Below, piece after piece: positions 1-6,783 of a stretch of DNA of 6,919 bases. Position numbers and translations under genes: made by a program. The DNA lies in the NCBI GenBank assembly GCA_044360385.1, contig JBIKKK010000112.1:1-6919 (forward strand), given 5' to 3'. This DNA is from Mxb001 sp044360385. GTDB taxonomy: Bacteria; Actinomycetota; Actinomycetes; S36-B12. The first letter of the stretch is position 1; each line of letters begins with the position of its first letter. The notes beneath the pieces are model-generated. The model was given only the letters and a program-made list of their open reading frames with translations. It did not search any database and had not been told where the DNA came from.

Positions 1-466
1 CCGCGAGGGGCAGCGCCGATGACCGGACGACGCGCGCCGCGAGTGCCTGGCGTGCGCCATCGGCAAGGACGACGGCGTCGGGCTCGAGGCCCAGGCGCAC
101 GCCGTGGTCGCGCAGCAGGCGACTGGCGAAGGAGTGGTACGTCGAGATCGCCGGCTCGATCGCGCCGGAGTCGACGAGGCCCTCGGGGAGCAGGCCCTCG
201 CGATCGGCGCGCAGGAGCAGACGACGTGTGCGCATGAGCAACTCGCCGGCGGCCTTGGTGGTGAAGGTAAGACCGAGCACCTCATCGGGAAGTGCCAGGC
301 CCTCGATGACGAGCCACAGCACGCGCGCTGACATGACCGTGGTCTTGCCCGAGCCCGCTCCGGCAACGATGGCTGCCGGCTCGGCCGGGCTGCTCACGGC
401 AGCCCACTGCTCGTCACTGAGGGCGTGACCCAGGACCGACTCAACGGCTGCGCGACTCTCGCTCAT
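1..466 (-). CDS. adnB: AdnB, UvrD-like helicase-nuclease subunit (N-terminal part, cut by window edge)
   Basis: This is the first 155 codons of a superfamily 1 UvrD/Rep-type helicase; the rest lies left of the window. The protein begins MSESRAAVES. It shows a Q-motif-like stretch LSDEQWAAV (residues 16-24), an intact Walker A AGAGSGKTT (35-43, Lys41), motif Ia GLTFTTKAAGEL (65-76) and motif Ib STYHSFA (108-114). The start is fixed by the ATGA overlap with the adnA stop and by a good ribosome binding site at 472-477. In mycobacteria AdnB pairs with AdnA, supplies the main ATP-driven 3'-5' motor and carries a second nuclease domain at its C terminus. That nuclease part is not visible here. The AdnB name rests on position directly downstream of adnA plus the helicase motifs. 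A generic UvrD helicase is the alternative but is less likely given the gene order. Confidence 0.9.
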   Translation of the reverse strand, partial: MSESRAAVESVLGHALSDEQWAAVSSPAEPAAIVAGAGSGKTTVMSARVLWLVIEGLALPDEVLGLTFTTKAAGELLMRTRRLLLRADREGLLPEGLVDSGAIEPAISTYHSFASRLLRDHGVRLGLEPDAVVLADGARQALAARVVRSSALPLA

Positions 467-3400
467 GCGAGCACCTCGCGACCGGCGGGCTGCGCGGGGC
501 ATGCCACGGCATACGGGCACGTGCGACATTCGCTGGAGATGATCGCCGGGAAGTCCTCCGCGCGCACGCGCGCGATCGCCGCAGCGATGTCGTCGGCCAA
601 CCAGGCACCATCGCCTAGCGCCGGCTGCTCCTGGATGCGCGGCCGGCCAGGATCCCCGCTCGCATCCACGCGCAGTTGGACGAGTGCGGCTCCACCGACC
701 TCGGGCTCGGAGACGAGATCGACAAGAGCTCCGTGCTGCACGGCGAGCTGATAGGTGCCCAACTGGAGATCGGACTCGACCGAGGGACCACTCGGCGGCG
801 TGCGCGCTGTCTTAAAGTCGATGAGGCGCACCCGCCCGTCGGCACTGATCTCGACACGGTCGATCGCACCTCGGACGATGAACTCGTCATCGCCATCTCC
901 GTCGCGGGCAAGGGGGATGGTCACGACGAATTGCTGCTCGACGGCAAGGGCTTCATCGGCGTCACGCAGGTAGGTGCAAAGGCGAGACAGCGCTCCTGCT
1001 ACCTCTGCCCTCTCCGCCTGTGCCTCCCAGGGCGCATCGAACGGCAACTCAGCCCACACGCGGTCGATCTCGCCGAGCATGACCTCGGGATCCGCGGGGA
1101 CTTGGCCCCGAGCCGCACGCTCGGCCATGGCGTGCACGAGGCTCCCGATCGCCAGCGCCCTACCCCGAGGGCCCTCGGCCCGTACGACGCGGGAGAGAAA
1201 CCAGCGCAGGGGGCACCCCTGAAGTGCGACGAGCCCGGAGCCCGAGAGCGCCACCGGGCGGTCGGCCGGGCGTATCGGCTCGATGCCGGGCGTGGGCTCG
1301 ACCAGGCCCCACCACGTGGCGGGGTCGGCGCGCGGGGCGAGGGACATGCCCGCGTCGTCAACCGCCTCGGCGAGGACCGCCAGTCGTTGGACGGCGGCGC
1401 GGCGCAGGCTCGATGACTCGTCAGGATCCTGCGCGACCGAACGCAGCCGCGCAATGAGGCCATCGATCGTCAGCGGACGAGCGGGTCGACCCGAGCGATG
1501 ACGAGGATCGACGCCGAGGTCATCGATGAAGCGGCTCGGTTGCTCAGAGTCCGAGGACACTGTCGCGATCGCGAGGCTGGTGCGGGCACGCGACACCGCA
1601 AGCGCGAAGAGCCGGCGCTCCTGTGCCATCCGGTCAGCCGCCGCCGCGCGCAGCGCGACGCGGGCGTCGGTCGCGCCGCCGCCCGTGACCATGGACTCCC
1701 ACTCGGAAAGGCGCAGTGCCGATGACCCTCCGAGAGGGGGCGGCCATGCACCTTCCTGTGCCCCGACGATGACGACATGCCCCCAGTGGCGTCCCACCGC
1801 GAGGTGCGCGGTGAGCAACGACACGGCCGGGGTCGTCGGGGCTGCCGTCGTGACGCGCTCAGCCGCAACGCGCTGGCCGTGGAGGGCCGCGAGCAGCCCT
1901 CGGATACCGACGACACCGGCGTATCGGTCGCTCAGTCGCTCGGCAGTCGCGAAGAGGGCGAGGACGGCGTCGATGTCGTGGCCGCTGGGAGCGTGCCCCG
2001 CGAGCGCGGAGCGGCGCAGTCGCTCCGGCCAGGCAAATCCGTCACTGTCGGGAATCGCCGACGACCACACCTGCCACAGCACGTCACCGGGTGCGGCGCC
2101 GGCGTTGGCACTTGCGCGCACCGCCGCGAGTGCGCGCCCCAGCGCCATGACGCGCGTGCACGCCTCATGTGCGGCCCCCGCGACCTCACGCACGGCCTGC
2201 GGATCGGCGATGACCTCGACGAGCAGATCGCGGACGAGTTCGGTGCCGGGGGGTGCCGGCTCGCCAGGGTGGGCAGCGCGGAATCTCTCGCGCAGCGCGC
2301 GCGCCAGGGCGCGCAGGTCCGCGGGATCGAGGGCGAGCAGCGGACCGGTGATGAGATCGATGGCGCTGGAGACACCCACGTCGTCGGAGGAAATCGCGGC
2401 TGACGCAGCCGAGAGCAGGGTGGCCACCGCGGGCTCGTCGGGCAGCGCAAGATCGGCGCCAGCCATGGTCACGGGTATGCCCGCCGCGGTCAAAGCCCTG
2501 CACAGCCCCTGGAGGTGGCTCGTCGACCTCGAGACGACGGCGATGTCATTCCAGGGCACCGGGTCGGCGCCTTCGTGACCGAGGTGGCGCCGGCGCAGGT
2601 CGTCCGCGACCCAGGCGAGGAGATCGCCCCAGGTGTCGTGGCCCACGACGTCGACCACCCCGGGCTCGGCGTCAGGATCGGGATCGGGGTAGCGGTAGGC
2701 ATGCAGGAGGGGTGCGCTGAGGCCGGGGAGCGCAGGCTGACGCCGGACCGCGTCGTACGCCGCCCGGATCGCTCCGGTGCCTGCGTGGACGCGATCGAGC
2801 ACGATGATCTCGGCGCGTGCCTCGTCGGCCAGACGCAGCGCGCCGTTGCGATCACCGCCGCGGAAGCCGAAGGCCGCAATGTCGGGATCTGCCGCCACCA
2901 CCGCGGTGGTGGCGGGCCCGGTGAGCGCTTGCAGCAACTGCCTCTGGAGCGGCCCGGCCTCCTGGAAGTCGTCGACGTAGACATGGCTCAGCTCCCCCTG
3001 CCATGCGCCCGCAGCATCGATGGCGAGCTCGAGCAGGCCGCCGTAGTCGATGACTCCTTCGAGTGCCATGACATCGGCGTCGATCTCAGCGAGGCGCCCC
3101 AGGGTCTGCCATGCGGGGACGCCCGCCGCTGCCGCGACGGCATCGAGATCATCCGGGCCGAGACCGAGTTCGCGTGTGCGCGCGAGCATGGCGCGCACGT
3201 CGTTAGCGAAGCCGAGTGTCGCCGACGCTGCGAGGAGATCGGCCGGCCATGGCACCTCGCCATCGGCGATCGCACCGCGCAGCAGGTCGCGAATGCGCGC
3301 ATCCTCTTCGGCACCGGAGAGAAGACGAGGCATGGCGGTCTCCGACCCCGGACCGGTCGTGCGACGCACGAGCGCGTAGGCCAGACCGTGGAAGGTTGTC

Positions 3401-3681
3401 ACCGTCGGAAGTGAGCCTGTCGAGATACGCCGGGCAAGGGCAGTGCGCACGCGACGTACGGCATCGCGATCGCGTGCGAGGAAGAGCACCCGGGATGGCG
3501 ACACCTCCGACACACGAGCGACCACCGCCTCCAGGAGCGCCGTCGTTGCCCCGGTCCCAGGACTCCCGAGCACGACGCAGGTGCCCGGCCCTCGCCAGGC
3601 GACGACCCGCTCCTGTGCAGCGTCGAGCACCCGCACGCGAGGGAGCTCCTGCGCAGACAGGTCGAGGTGGGGGGCGGGCAT
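463..3681 (-). CDS. adnA: AdnA, helicase-nuclease subunit with degenerate motor motifs
   Basis: A 1072-residue subunit of the AdnAB break-resection complex, close to the length of mycobacterial AdnA. The N-terminal part is UvrD-like. Motif I is GSPGTGATT (39-47), with alanine at position 45 where the ATP-binding lysine belongs. TTFHGLA follows (95-101). Motif II is VDDFQ (236-240), with Asp238 in place of the usual glutamate. Motif III is DPDIAAFGFRGG (265-276). Motif V is SLLTAHLAVGRHW (621-633) and motif VI is LAVSRAR (694-700). The C-terminal PD-(D/E)XK nuclease looks complete: GSLVHAMAE (His850), GAIDRVE (Asp941), LIDFKTAR (Asp955, Lys957) and QLGTYQLA (Gln973, Tyr977). Cys823 plus Cys1052, Cys1055 and Cys1061 fit an AddB/AdnA-type 4Fe-4S site. 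From known biology, AdnA cuts the 5' strand while AdnB drives unwinding. The ATG at 3681 has no strong Shine-Dalgarno sequence and no in-frame start lies nearby upstream. AddB is the alternative name, but the UvrD-like motifs and the neighbour favour AdnA. Confidence 0.9.
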   Translation of the reverse strand: MPAPHLDLSAQELPRVRVLDAAQERVVAWRGPGTCVVLGSPGTGATTALLEAVVARVSEVSPSRVLFLARDRDAVRRVRTALARRISTGSLPTVTTFHGLAYALVRRTTGPGSETAMPRLLSGAEEDARIRDLLRGAIADGEVPWPADLLAASATLGFANDVRAMLARTRELGLGPDDLDAVAAAAGVPAWQTLGRLAEIDADVMALEGVIDYGGLLELAIDAAGAWQGELSHVYVDDFQEAGPLQRQLLQALTGPATTAVVAADPDIAAFGFRGGDRNGALRLADEARAEIIVLDRVHAGTGAIRAAYDAVRRQPALPGLSAPLLHAYRYPDPDPDAEPGVVDVVGHDTWGDLLAWVADDLRRRHLGHEGADPVPWNDIAVVSRSTSHLQGLCRALTAAGIPVTMAGADLALPDEPAVATLLSAASAAISSDDVGVSSAIDLITGPLLALDPADLRALARALRERFRAAHPGEPAPPGTELVRDLLVEVIADPQAVREVAGAAHEACTRVMALGRALAAVRASANAGAAPGDVLWQVWSSAIPDSDGFAWPERLRRSALAGHAPSGHDIDAVLALFATAERLSDRYAGVVGIRGLLAALHGQRVAAERVTTAAPTTPAVSLLTAHLAVGRHWGHVVIVGAQEGAWPPPLGGSSALRLSEWESMVTGGGATDARVALRAAAADRMAQERRLFALAVSRARTSLAIATVSSDSEQPSRFIDDLGVDPRHRSGRPARPLTIDGLIARLRSVAQDPDESSSLRRAAVQRLAVLAEAVDDAGMSLAPRADPATWWGLVEPTPGIEPIRPADRPVALSGSGLVALQGCPLRWFLSRVVRAEGPRGRALAIGSLVHAMAERAARGQVPADPEVMLGEIDRVWAELPFDAPWEAQAERAEVAGALSRLCTYLRDADEALAVEQQFVVTIPLARDGDGDDEFIVRGAIDRVEISADGRVRLIDFKTARTPPSGPSVESDLQLGTYQLAVQHGALVDLVSEPEVGGAALVQLRVDASGDPGRPRIQEQPALGDGAWLADDIAAAIARVRAEDFPAIISSECRTCPYAVACPAQPAGREVLA
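472..477 (-). promoter_or_regulatory. Ribosome binding site of adnB
   Basis: On the minus strand GAGGTG lies five bases before the ATG at 466. It sits inside the last codons of adnA and supports initiation at this ATG instead of any later start. With the ATGA stop/start overlap it suggests coupled translation of the two subunits, which would favour equal amounts of AdnA and AdnB. Confidence 0.65.
499..1215 (-). other. AdnA nuclease domain with four-cysteine iron-sulfur site
   Basis: This covers AdnA residues 823-1061. Cys823 (in GCPLRWF) opens the domain and Cys1052-x2-Cys1055-x5-Cys1061 closes it, bracketing the nuclease core as in AddB-type 4Fe-4S nucleases. The catalytic set His850, Asp941, Asp955 and Lys957, with Gln973 and Tyr977, is all present. 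By family knowledge this domain cleaves the 5' single strand, and the cluster region sits at the fork junction. Confidence 0.8.
3541..3567 (-). other. Degenerate Walker A motif in AdnA
   Basis: These codons encode GSPGTGATT. The codon at 3547-3549 reads GCA (Ala45) on the minus strand, where P-loop ATPases have lysine. The surrounding glycines and following threonine are kept, so the fold is probably intact while ATP hydrolysis is probably lost. AdnB in the same window has an intact GSGKTT. Confidence 0.85.
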
Positions 3682-3773
3682 GGGCCCATCCCATCAGGAG
3701 GGTCTGACGAGGGCCACGCTCACCGGAAGCGGGTCGCCCGGCCCATAGGTCGGCTGGATGGGACGATAAGGCG
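3682..3773. promoter_or_regulatory. Divergent intergenic region between adnA and the membrane-protein gene
   Basis: These 92 bases must hold the promoters of both divergent units unless promoters lie inside the genes. I see no convincing -35/-10 pair on either strand. A weak GACGAT at 3762-3767 (plus strand) is placed as a -10 for a nearly leaderless transcript, and TGGGAT lies 7-12 bases before the adnA ATG. A 7-base inverted repeat, CCCATCC at 3685-3691 and GGATGGG at 3756-3762, puts GGATGGG just before both start codons. Promoter positions remain guesses. Confidence 0.4.
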
Positions 3774-6248
3774 ATGACCGACGTGGGCGCACGCCCTGGG
3801 GCCGAATCCCCGGGAGATTCGCCCGAGATCGATCCGGCGCCTCGCCAGACGGTCGCGATCCCTCGCCCCGAGGTCGCTCCCACTACTCAATCCACGGTCG
3901 TGATCGAGGACGGTGTCATCCCCCGCCGACTGCGCCGCCCACTCGACCTCGCCCGCTTCCTCGTCGCGCTCGCCGCCACCGCGGCCACTGTCTTCATCGC
4001 CTACTTCGCGACGAGCACGACGGAAGGCATCGAGGAGGACATCAGCGGTGGGGCAGCACTCCTGCCCTCGATCGTGATCCTCGCCCTCAACATCATCGGC
4101 GGTATCGGTCTGCTCGGCCTGCCCATCGCCGCGGCCGTCAACCTCGTCATCCGACGCCGAGTGCGGCAGCTCTTCGACGCGCTCGTCGGCCTCCTGCTCA
4201 CCGTCGTCCTGCTCACCCTGGCGTCCTATCTCGTCGAGACCTACGGCAGCGCCCAGCTCGTGACCGCCCTGGCCGGATCCGTCGGGGGCGACACTTCGGT
4301 GACCGCGCCCATCATCGGAGGCCTGGTCGCCTTCGTCACCGTGGCGCGACTCCTGAGCCGACGGCCTTGGGACGTGCTCTCCGTGCTCGTCGTGGGCTCC
4401 CTCGCGACCGTCACCCTGCTCAGCTCCACCGCCACGGTGGCCGGGCTCCTCATCTCCTTCTTCGTCGGCTGGGGCCTCGGCCTCCTCACGCGCTACGTCG
4501 TCGGCACCCCGACGACTCGCCCCTCAGGGTCCGAGGTCGCGGCGACGATGGCACGAGCGGGCTATCCGCTCACGGTGCTGCGGGCCTCGAGGCAGACACC
4601 CATCGGCCGTCGCTACGTCGCCACCACGCGCAACGGCGAGTCCTTGGAGGTCGTGGTCCTCGACCGTGACCTTGAAGGGGCCGGGCTTGCCAGCGCTGCG
4701 TGGAAGGCCCTGCGCCTGCGTGATGAATCTGGGCGCGGTGCCTTCAACATGCGTCGCGAGCTCGACCACGCGGCTCTCATGGCCTACGCCGCCCAGGCAG
4801 CCAATGCACCCGTCCCTCGCCTCCTCATCACCAGCGAGGTCGGCGCCGACTCCGCACTGCTTGCCTACGACTACACCATCGCGACGCGCTTCAGCGATCT
4901 CTCGCCAGAGCAGATCAGCGACGACGATCTGGAGCAGGCGTGGCGCGCGATGCGCACCCTGCATGACAATGAAATCGCGCACCGCAGCCTCACGAGCGAC
5001 AACATCCTGCTCGACCGAGAGGGTAAGGTGTGGCTCGTCGGCGAGGCGAGCGGGACCGTGGCGGCGGGCGATGTGGCCCAGCGGATCGACGTCGCGGAGT
5101 TGCTCTGCACGCTCGCCCTGATCGCTGGTGCCGACCGGGCGATTCGCACCGGCCGCAAGGTCCTCGGCGTCCCCGGCCTGGCGCGCGCCCTCCCCGTGCT
5201 CCAGCCGGTCGCGCTCGCGCCCTCGACACGCAAGGCGATGCGCAAGAACCGCGATCTCATGGTCCACCTCCGCGATGCACTGGTCGAGATCCGCCCCGAG
5301 GGCGATGTAGAGCAGATCAACGTCGAGCGCATCAAGCCACGCACGCTCATCATGATCGTCGTCGGCACCATCGCCGCCTACGTCCTGCTCTCGCAATTGG
5401 CTCAGGTGGACCTCGGTGAGTTGCTCACCTCTGCCTCCCTCGAGTGGCTCGCCGTCGCCGTGGTCGCCGCTCTGGTGACCTACGTTGGCGCCGCATGGTC
5501 GCTCTCCGGATTCGTCCCCGAGCGCATCCCACTCCATCGCACGATGCTCGCCCAGGTCGCGGGCGACTTCGCCACCCTCGTCTCGCCGCCCACCCTCGGC
5601 TCCGTGGCGATCAACATGCGCTTCCTCACCAAGGCGGGACTGCATCCTGCCCTCGCGGGCGCGAGTGTCGGCGTATCGCAGGTGGCCGCCTTCGTTGTGC
5701 ACCTGCTCCTGCTGCTCGGCTTCGGCATTGCCGCGGGCACGCAGGCCGACTTCACCTTCGATCCACCCGCGTGGGCCGTGATCGTCGTCATCGCCGTGGT
5801 CATCCTCTTCCTCTCCGCCTTCGCCGTAGCTCCTCTGCGCCGCTACGTCTTCGGTCGTGTACGCCCGCTCCTGCGCGAGGTGATCCCCAGGCTCGTGACG
5901 GTCGCGCAGCGACCGATGAAACTGGTCGAGGGCATCGGCGGCATCGTGCTGCTCAACCTCGCCTACATCGTCGTGCTCATCGCCTGCGTGCGCGCCTTCG
6001 ACGGTGACCTCAACGTCGCTGCCATCGCGTTCGTCTACCTCGCAGGCGCAACCATTGGCCAAGCTGCGCCCACGCCCGGTGGCCTCGGCGCCGTGGAGGC
6101 TGCTCTTGCTGCCGGCCTCACCGCAGCCGGCCTGCCGGGCGGGATCGCCGTCTCCGCCGTCCTGCTCTTCCGCCTCATCACGTTCTGGATCCCCACGATC
6201 CCCGGCTATGCGGCCTTCAACTGGTTGACCAAGAAGGGCTATCTGTAG
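3774..6248 (+). CDS. Membrane protein: kinase-like domain fused to flippase-like (LPG synthase TM) domain
   Basis: An 824-residue protein in three parts. After a cytosolic proline-rich tail (about 1-55), residues 60-242 hold about six hydrophobic segments. Residues about 252-508 are soluble and kinase-like: the catalytic-loop equivalent is HRSLTSDN (403-410) and the DFG equivalent is LVGEASG (421-427). Key kinase residues are missing, so this is probably a pseudokinase. Residues about 524-820 form a second membrane block of about seven segments with hallmarks of the flippase-like PF03706 family: PTPGGLGAVE (766-775), then Arg800 and FWIPTIPGY (804-812). Family members are associated with lipid or lipid-linked substrate movement or synthesis; the substrate here is unknown. 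It lacks the aminoacyltransferase domain of MprF, so it should not be called an LPG synthase. The ATG at 3774 has only a weak AAGG-like ribosome site, and the transcript may be short-leadered. It is probably first in an operon with the CDGSH gene. Confidence 0.85.
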   Translation: MTDVGARPGAESPGDSPEIDPAPRQTVAIPRPEVAPTTQSTVVIEDGVIPRRLRRPLDLARFLVALAATAATVFIAYFATSTTEGIEEDISGGAALLPSIVILALNIIGGIGLLGLPIAAAVNLVIRRRVRQLFDALVGLLLTVVLLTLASYLVETYGSAQLVTALAGSVGGDTSVTAPIIGGLVAFVTVARLLSRRPWDVLSVLVVGSLATVTLLSSTATVAGLLISFFVGWGLGLLTRYVVGTPTTRPSGSEVAATMARAGYPLTVLRASRQTPIGRRYVATTRNGESLEVVVLDRDLEGAGLASAAWKALRLRDESGRGAFNMRRELDHAALMAYAAQAANAPVPRLLITSEVGADSALLAYDYTIATRFSDLSPEQISDDDLEQAWRAMRTLHDNEIAHRSLTSDNILLDREGKVWLVGEASGTVAAGDVAQRIDVAELLCTLALIAGADRAIRTGRKVLGVPGLARALPVLQPVALAPSTRKAMRKNRDLMVHLRDALVEIRPEGDVEQINVERIKPRTLIMIVVGTIAAYVLLSQLAQVDLGELLTSASLEWLAVAVVAALVTYVGAAWSLSGFVPERIPLHRTMLAQVAGDFATLVSPPTLGSVAINMRFLTKAGLHPALAGASVGVSQVAAFVVHLLLLLGFGIAAGTQADFTFDPPAWAVIVVIAVVILFLSAFAVAPLRRYVFGRVRPLLREVIPRLVTVAQRPMKLVEGIGGIVLLNLAYIVVLIACVRAFDGDLNVAAIAFVYLAGATIGQAAPTPGGLGAVEAALAAGLTAAGLPGGIAVSAVLLFRLITFWIPTIPGYAAFNWLTKKGYL
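4527..5297 (+). other. Probable pseudokinase domain inside the membrane protein
   Basis: This covers residues about 252-508. The beta-3 lysine position falls in LEVVVLDRD (291-299), which has no lysine. The HRD aspartate is serine (HRS, 403-405), although the later Asn410 is kept. DFG is replaced by GEA (423-425). The kinase assignment comes from the order and spacing of these remnants and from the following helix-rich region (DVAELLCTLALI). I infer a regulatory or binding role without phosphotransfer. Confidence 0.6.
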
Positions 6249-6258
6249 GGTCAGCCGC

Positions 6259-6456
6259 ATGAGCGAAGTGAGCATTACGCCCCTGGTCGACGGTCCCCTC
6301 GAGGTTTCAGGTGCCTGTCGCGTCAACGCCTCTGATGGCGCGGAGATCCGCAGCGCCGACAAGGTCTACCTCTGTCGATGCGGCGCGTCGGAGAAGAAGC
6401 CGTTCTGCGACGGCTCGCACAAGAAGGTCGGCTTCGTCTCCAACGTCGAGGCCTAG
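6259..6456 (+). CDS. CDGSH-type iron-sulfur domain protein
   Basis: A 65-residue protein built around one CDGSH domain. The ligand pattern is exact: Cys39-x-Cys41-x8-Cys50-Asp-Gly-Ser-His54, within YLCRCGASEKKPFCDGSH. Three cysteines and one histidine bind a redox-active 2Fe-2S cluster in this family (mitoNEET-like proteins). The N-terminal half, with DGPLEVSGACRV, is the usual lead-in of stand-alone bacterial members, so the protein appears full length. There is no signal peptide or membrane segment, so it is probably cytosolic. The ATG lies 10 bases after the upstream stop and has only a weak GGG-type ribosome site, which suggests co-transcription and perhaps coupled translation. The cellular partner is unknown; electron transfer or cluster transfer are the family-level possibilities. 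Confidence 0.92.
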   Translation: MSEVSITPLVDGPLEVSGACRVNASDGAEIRSADKVYLCRCGASEKKPFCDGSHKKVGFVSNVEA

Positions 6457-6463
6457 TCACGCG

Positions 6464-6772
6464 GTGGACGCGGCGAGCCGCGGCCTTCTCGAAGGCTGGA
6501 TCTCGGGCGTCCTCCAGCGACCCCAGTGCCATTGCGGGGTCTTCGTCGGAGATGACGGACGCGCCTTCGGGCCGCGCGCGCACCCTTGAGGCTCCCCCGA
6601 CGTGCTCGTCACGGGCGAAGTCGTCGACGACGCGCTCGTGCTCGAACTCAGCGACGGGGCAATGCTCATCGACAGCGTGTGCGGCGTCGAGCCAGCCGAT
6701 CACCCCTGGGGCGCGGGCCTGCGAGTGAGGGGTGCCGTCGCTGGCTCGCCCTGCGAGATCTGGCTGGTCTGA
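6464..6772 (+). pseudogene. Small gene interrupted by an in-frame TGA, or two tiny ORFs
   Basis: Starting at a GTG seven bases after the CDGSH stop, one frame runs 41 codons, meets TGA at 6587-6589, then stays open in the same frame to TGA at 6770-6772. Read through, it would be a protein of about 102 residues. Both halves use G/C-ending codons like the neighbouring genes. The first half has GWISGVLQRPQCHCGVF, with a Cys-His-Cys cluster. The second half is beta-rich (VLVTGEVVDDALVLELSDG) and could be an OB-like or similar small barrel, though I do not recognise the family. It may be a real gene broken by a nonsense mutation, a sequencing error, or two separate small genes. The downstream half also has its own possible start. 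Confidence 0.4.
6602..6772 (+). CDS. Hypothetical 56-residue protein (alternative reading of the downstream half)
   Basis: A GTG at 6602 preceded by GAGG at 6588-6591 (ten-base gap) could start a 56-residue protein that begins VLVTGEVVDD (Met at the start if GTG initiates) and ends GSPCEIWLV. Third codon positions are almost all G or C, which supports real coding in this frame. No membrane segment or known motif is visible. It shares its frame with the 6464-6589 stretch, so it may be only the tail of an interrupted gene. Its stop lies one base from the stop of the convergent gene. Confidence 0.4.
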   Translation: MLVTGEVVDDALVLELSDGAMLIDSVCGVEPADHPWGAGLRVRGAVAGSPCEIWLV

Positions 6773-6783
6773 CTCACAGCCAG
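6760..6783. terminator. Possible bidirectional terminator hairpin between convergent genes
   Basis: CTGGCTG (6760-6766) and CAGCCAG (6777-6783) form a perfect 7-bp stem with a 10-base loop. The loop holds both facing stop codons: TGA at 6770-6772 on the plus strand and the complement of TGA at 6774-6776. No T-run follows on either side. That is common for actinobacterial hairpins but leaves the termination role unproven. Confidence 0.45.

Noticed and set aside
676..1416. Plus-strand open frame of 246 codons inside adnA
   Set aside because: It is antisense to the AdnA nuclease domain, whose catalytic residues are all present in the sense frame.
1526..2578. Plus-strand open frame of 350 codons inside adnA
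   Set aside because: It is antisense to conserved AdnA sequence, with a low-complexity Ala/Ser/Arg-rich product and no recognisable motif.
2515..3414. Plus-strand open frame of 299 codons inside adnA
   Set aside because: It is antisense to AdnA helicase motifs II-III; a shadow of high-GC codon use.
1..3681. Calling the helicase-nuclease pair AddAB or RecBCD
   Set aside because: Both genes start with UvrD-like motifs, and the AdnA subunit combines a motor with a four-cysteine nuclease in the adnA-adnB order typical of Actinomycetota.
3774..6248. Calling the membrane protein MprF / lysylphosphatidylglycerol synthase
   Set aside because: It has only the flippase-like membrane domain. The cytosolic aminoacyltransferase domain needed for synthase activity is absent and a kinase-like domain lies upstream instead.
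4524..6362. Long minus-strand open frame (612 codons) opposite the membrane protein gene
   Set aside because: Its product is rich in Glu, Asp, Gly, His and Arg and low in hydrophobic order, as expected opposite a GC-rich membrane protein gene. The sense frame has clear family motifs.
6587..6631. TGA at 6587 as a selenocysteine codon, with the palindrome GTCGTCGACGAC (6620-6631) as a SECIS-like element
   Set aside because: The flanking residues match no known selenoprotein family, the palindrome is too far and too simple for a convincing SECIS, and GC-rich codons such as GTC-GAC often make such palindromes.
6323..6703. Minus-strand open frame of 126 codons opposite the CDGSH gene and the split ORF
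   Set aside because: It overlaps the certain CDGSH gene, its end is Arg-rich low-complexity sequence, and the sense frame has better codon use.
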